DNA of 34,140 bases from Rhizobium ruizarguesonis (GTDB lineage Bacteria > Pseudomonadota > Alphaproteobacteria > Rhizobiales > Rhizobiaceae). The notes below the pieces were generated by a model that had not been told where the DNA came from, made no database searches, and saw only the letters and a program-made list of their open reading frames with translations. The position numbers were made by a program, and so were the translations under genes. Positions 33,392 through 34,140 of this stretch are shown piece after piece. Location: NCBI RefSeq assembly GCF_012349115.1, contig NZ_PQIG01000115.1:1-34140 (forward strand), given 5' to 3'. How positions within the stretch are numbered: the first letter of the stretch is position 1; each line of letters opens with the position of its first letter.

Positions 33392-34140
33392 TCAGAAACC
33401 GGCGACCTTGGCGAGCGCCCGCTTCTCGCGGCGGCGCTGGACCGAAGAGGCGATGTTCATCGCCTCCCGGTATTTCGCAACCGTGCGGCGGGCGAGATCG
33501 ACGCCGCCCTTCTTCAGCATGTCGACAATATCGTCATCGGAAAGCACCGCCTCCGGGCTTTCCTGCAGGATCAGCGCACGGATCTTGTGACGTACGGCCT
33601 CAGCCGAATGACTGTCGCCGCCAGCGACGGCGCTGATCGAGACGGTGAAGAAATATTTGAGTTCGAAGAGGCCGCGCGGCGTCAGCATATATTTGTTCGA
33701 CGTGACGCGGCTGACTGTGGATTCATGCATCTTGATCGCCTCGGCGACCGTCTTCAGGTTCAGCGGGCGCAGGTGATCGATGCCGTGCTGTAAGAAGGCG
33801 TCCTGCTGGCGGACGATTTCACTTGCCACCCTCATGATGGTATTTGCCCGCTGATCGAGGCTGCGCGTCAGCCAGTTGGCGGTCTGCATGCAATTAGAGA
33901 GGAAGGCCTGAACCTCTGCATCCTTGGTCTTGGTCACGCGAGAAAAATAGGACTGGTTGACCAGTACGCGCGGCAGAGTATCCGGATTGAGCTCGACCAG
34001 CCAGCCGCCTTCCGAGGAGGCTCTGACGACCACATCCGGCATGATCGCTTCGGAAACACCCGCTTCGAAACCGCTGCCGGGCTTCGGATTGAGCTGGCGG
34101 ATCTCGCCGAGCATGTCGAGAAGATCTTCCTCGTCGACGC
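33392..34140 (-). CDS. rpoN: RNA polymerase sigma-54 factor, C-terminal part (runs off the window)
   Basis: At least 248 residues of the C-terminal half of sigma-54 are present and the frame remains open at the right edge, so the 5' end lies outside. Recognisable parts are the core-binding/helix-turn-helix segment ending in KTVAEAIKMHESTVSRVTSN and the RpoN box ARRTVAKYRE close to the C-terminus, which reads the -24 promoter element. A second, symbiosis-linked rpoN (rpoN2) is known on R. etli symbiotic plasmids, where it serves NifA-dependent genes in nodules; location next to the nif cluster supports that identity here. Whether it is co-transcribed with an upstream gene cannot be seen. Confidence 0.95.
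   Translation of the reverse strand, partial: VDEEDLLDMLGEIRQLNPKPGSGFEAGVSEAIMPDVVVRASSEGGWLVELNPDTLPRVLVNQSYFSRVTKTKDAEVQAFLSNCMQTANWLTRSLDQRANTIMRVASEIVRQQDAFLQHGIDHLRPLNLKTVAEAIKMHESTVSRVTSNKYMLTPRGLFELKYFFTVSISAVAGGDSHSAEAVRHKIRALILQESPEAVLSDDDIVDMLKKGGVDLARRTVAKYREAMNIASSVQRRREKRALAKVAGF

Noticed and set aside
33146..33793. 215-codon plus-strand frame overlapping rpoN
   Set aside because: Mostly antisense to the conserved rpoN C-terminus, with low-complexity translation and no motif.
1..34140. CRISPR arrays, tRNA or rRNA genes, replication origin
   Set aside because: No regularly spaced direct repeats, cloverleaf-like genes, rRNA segments or repABC-type genes were recognised on reading through the window.

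Overview
The window looks like part of a rhizobial symbiotic plasmid or island (Rhizobium etli / phaseoli / tropici type). It carries nifH-nifD-nifK-nifE-nifN, a broken nifX, a nif-specific ferredoxin (fdxB), a second partial copy of the nifH promoter driving another gene, and the 3' end of an rpoN gene at the right edge. Insertion-sequence debris and several decayed genes are typical of such replicons. The species is inferred, not proven.

Left part (about 0.4-17 kb): an accessory catabolic island. It encodes a polyamine/amino-acid-type ABC transporter (binding protein 2043-3140, a permease in which both subunits are fused 12137-13972, ATPase 13986-15056). It also encodes an M81/MlrC-like metallopeptidase, an Asp/Glu-racemase-family protein, a four-gene operon (enoyl-CoA hydratase, acyl-CoA ligase, pyrroline-5-carboxylate reductase, ornithine-cyclodeaminase-family protein), an IclR regulator, a zinc deacylase of the AstE/DoeB family and a DadA-like D-amino-acid dehydrogenase. 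Six of the upstream regions here carry the same 19-bp near-palindrome, consensus TGCAATAT-N3-ATATTGCA. This ties scattered, divergently oriented genes into one probable regulon, whose best local candidate regulator is the IclR protein. The substrate is not known. The enzyme set suggests an amino-acid-like or N-acylated cyclic compound passing through imine intermediates.

Middle (17-21.9 kb): a degraded region. An IS481-family transposase is frameshifted near its C-terminus. An XRE-cupin regulator is divergent from a histidinol-dehydrogenase-like pseudogene that has an internal deletion whose junction is a perfect 16-bp inverted repeat. Two TlpA/redoxin-like genes follow on the minus strand, one truncated, both lacking the first cysteine of the usual CxxC. 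The intact one is preceded by about 220 bp almost identical to the nifH upstream region, in inverted orientation.

Right part (21.9-34.1 kb): a NifA-type upstream site (TGT-N10-ACA) and a sigma-54-like promoter precede nifHDK, nifEN, remnant nifX and fdxB, all on the plus strand and probably co-expressed in nodules. Immediately downstream is a translationally coupled aspartate-semialdehyde dehydrogenase / aspartokinase pair, the kinase having a short regulatory end. A 1.1-kb stretch with transposase debris then leads to the C-terminal part of rpoN on the minus strand. RpoN is the sigma factor the nif promoter needs.
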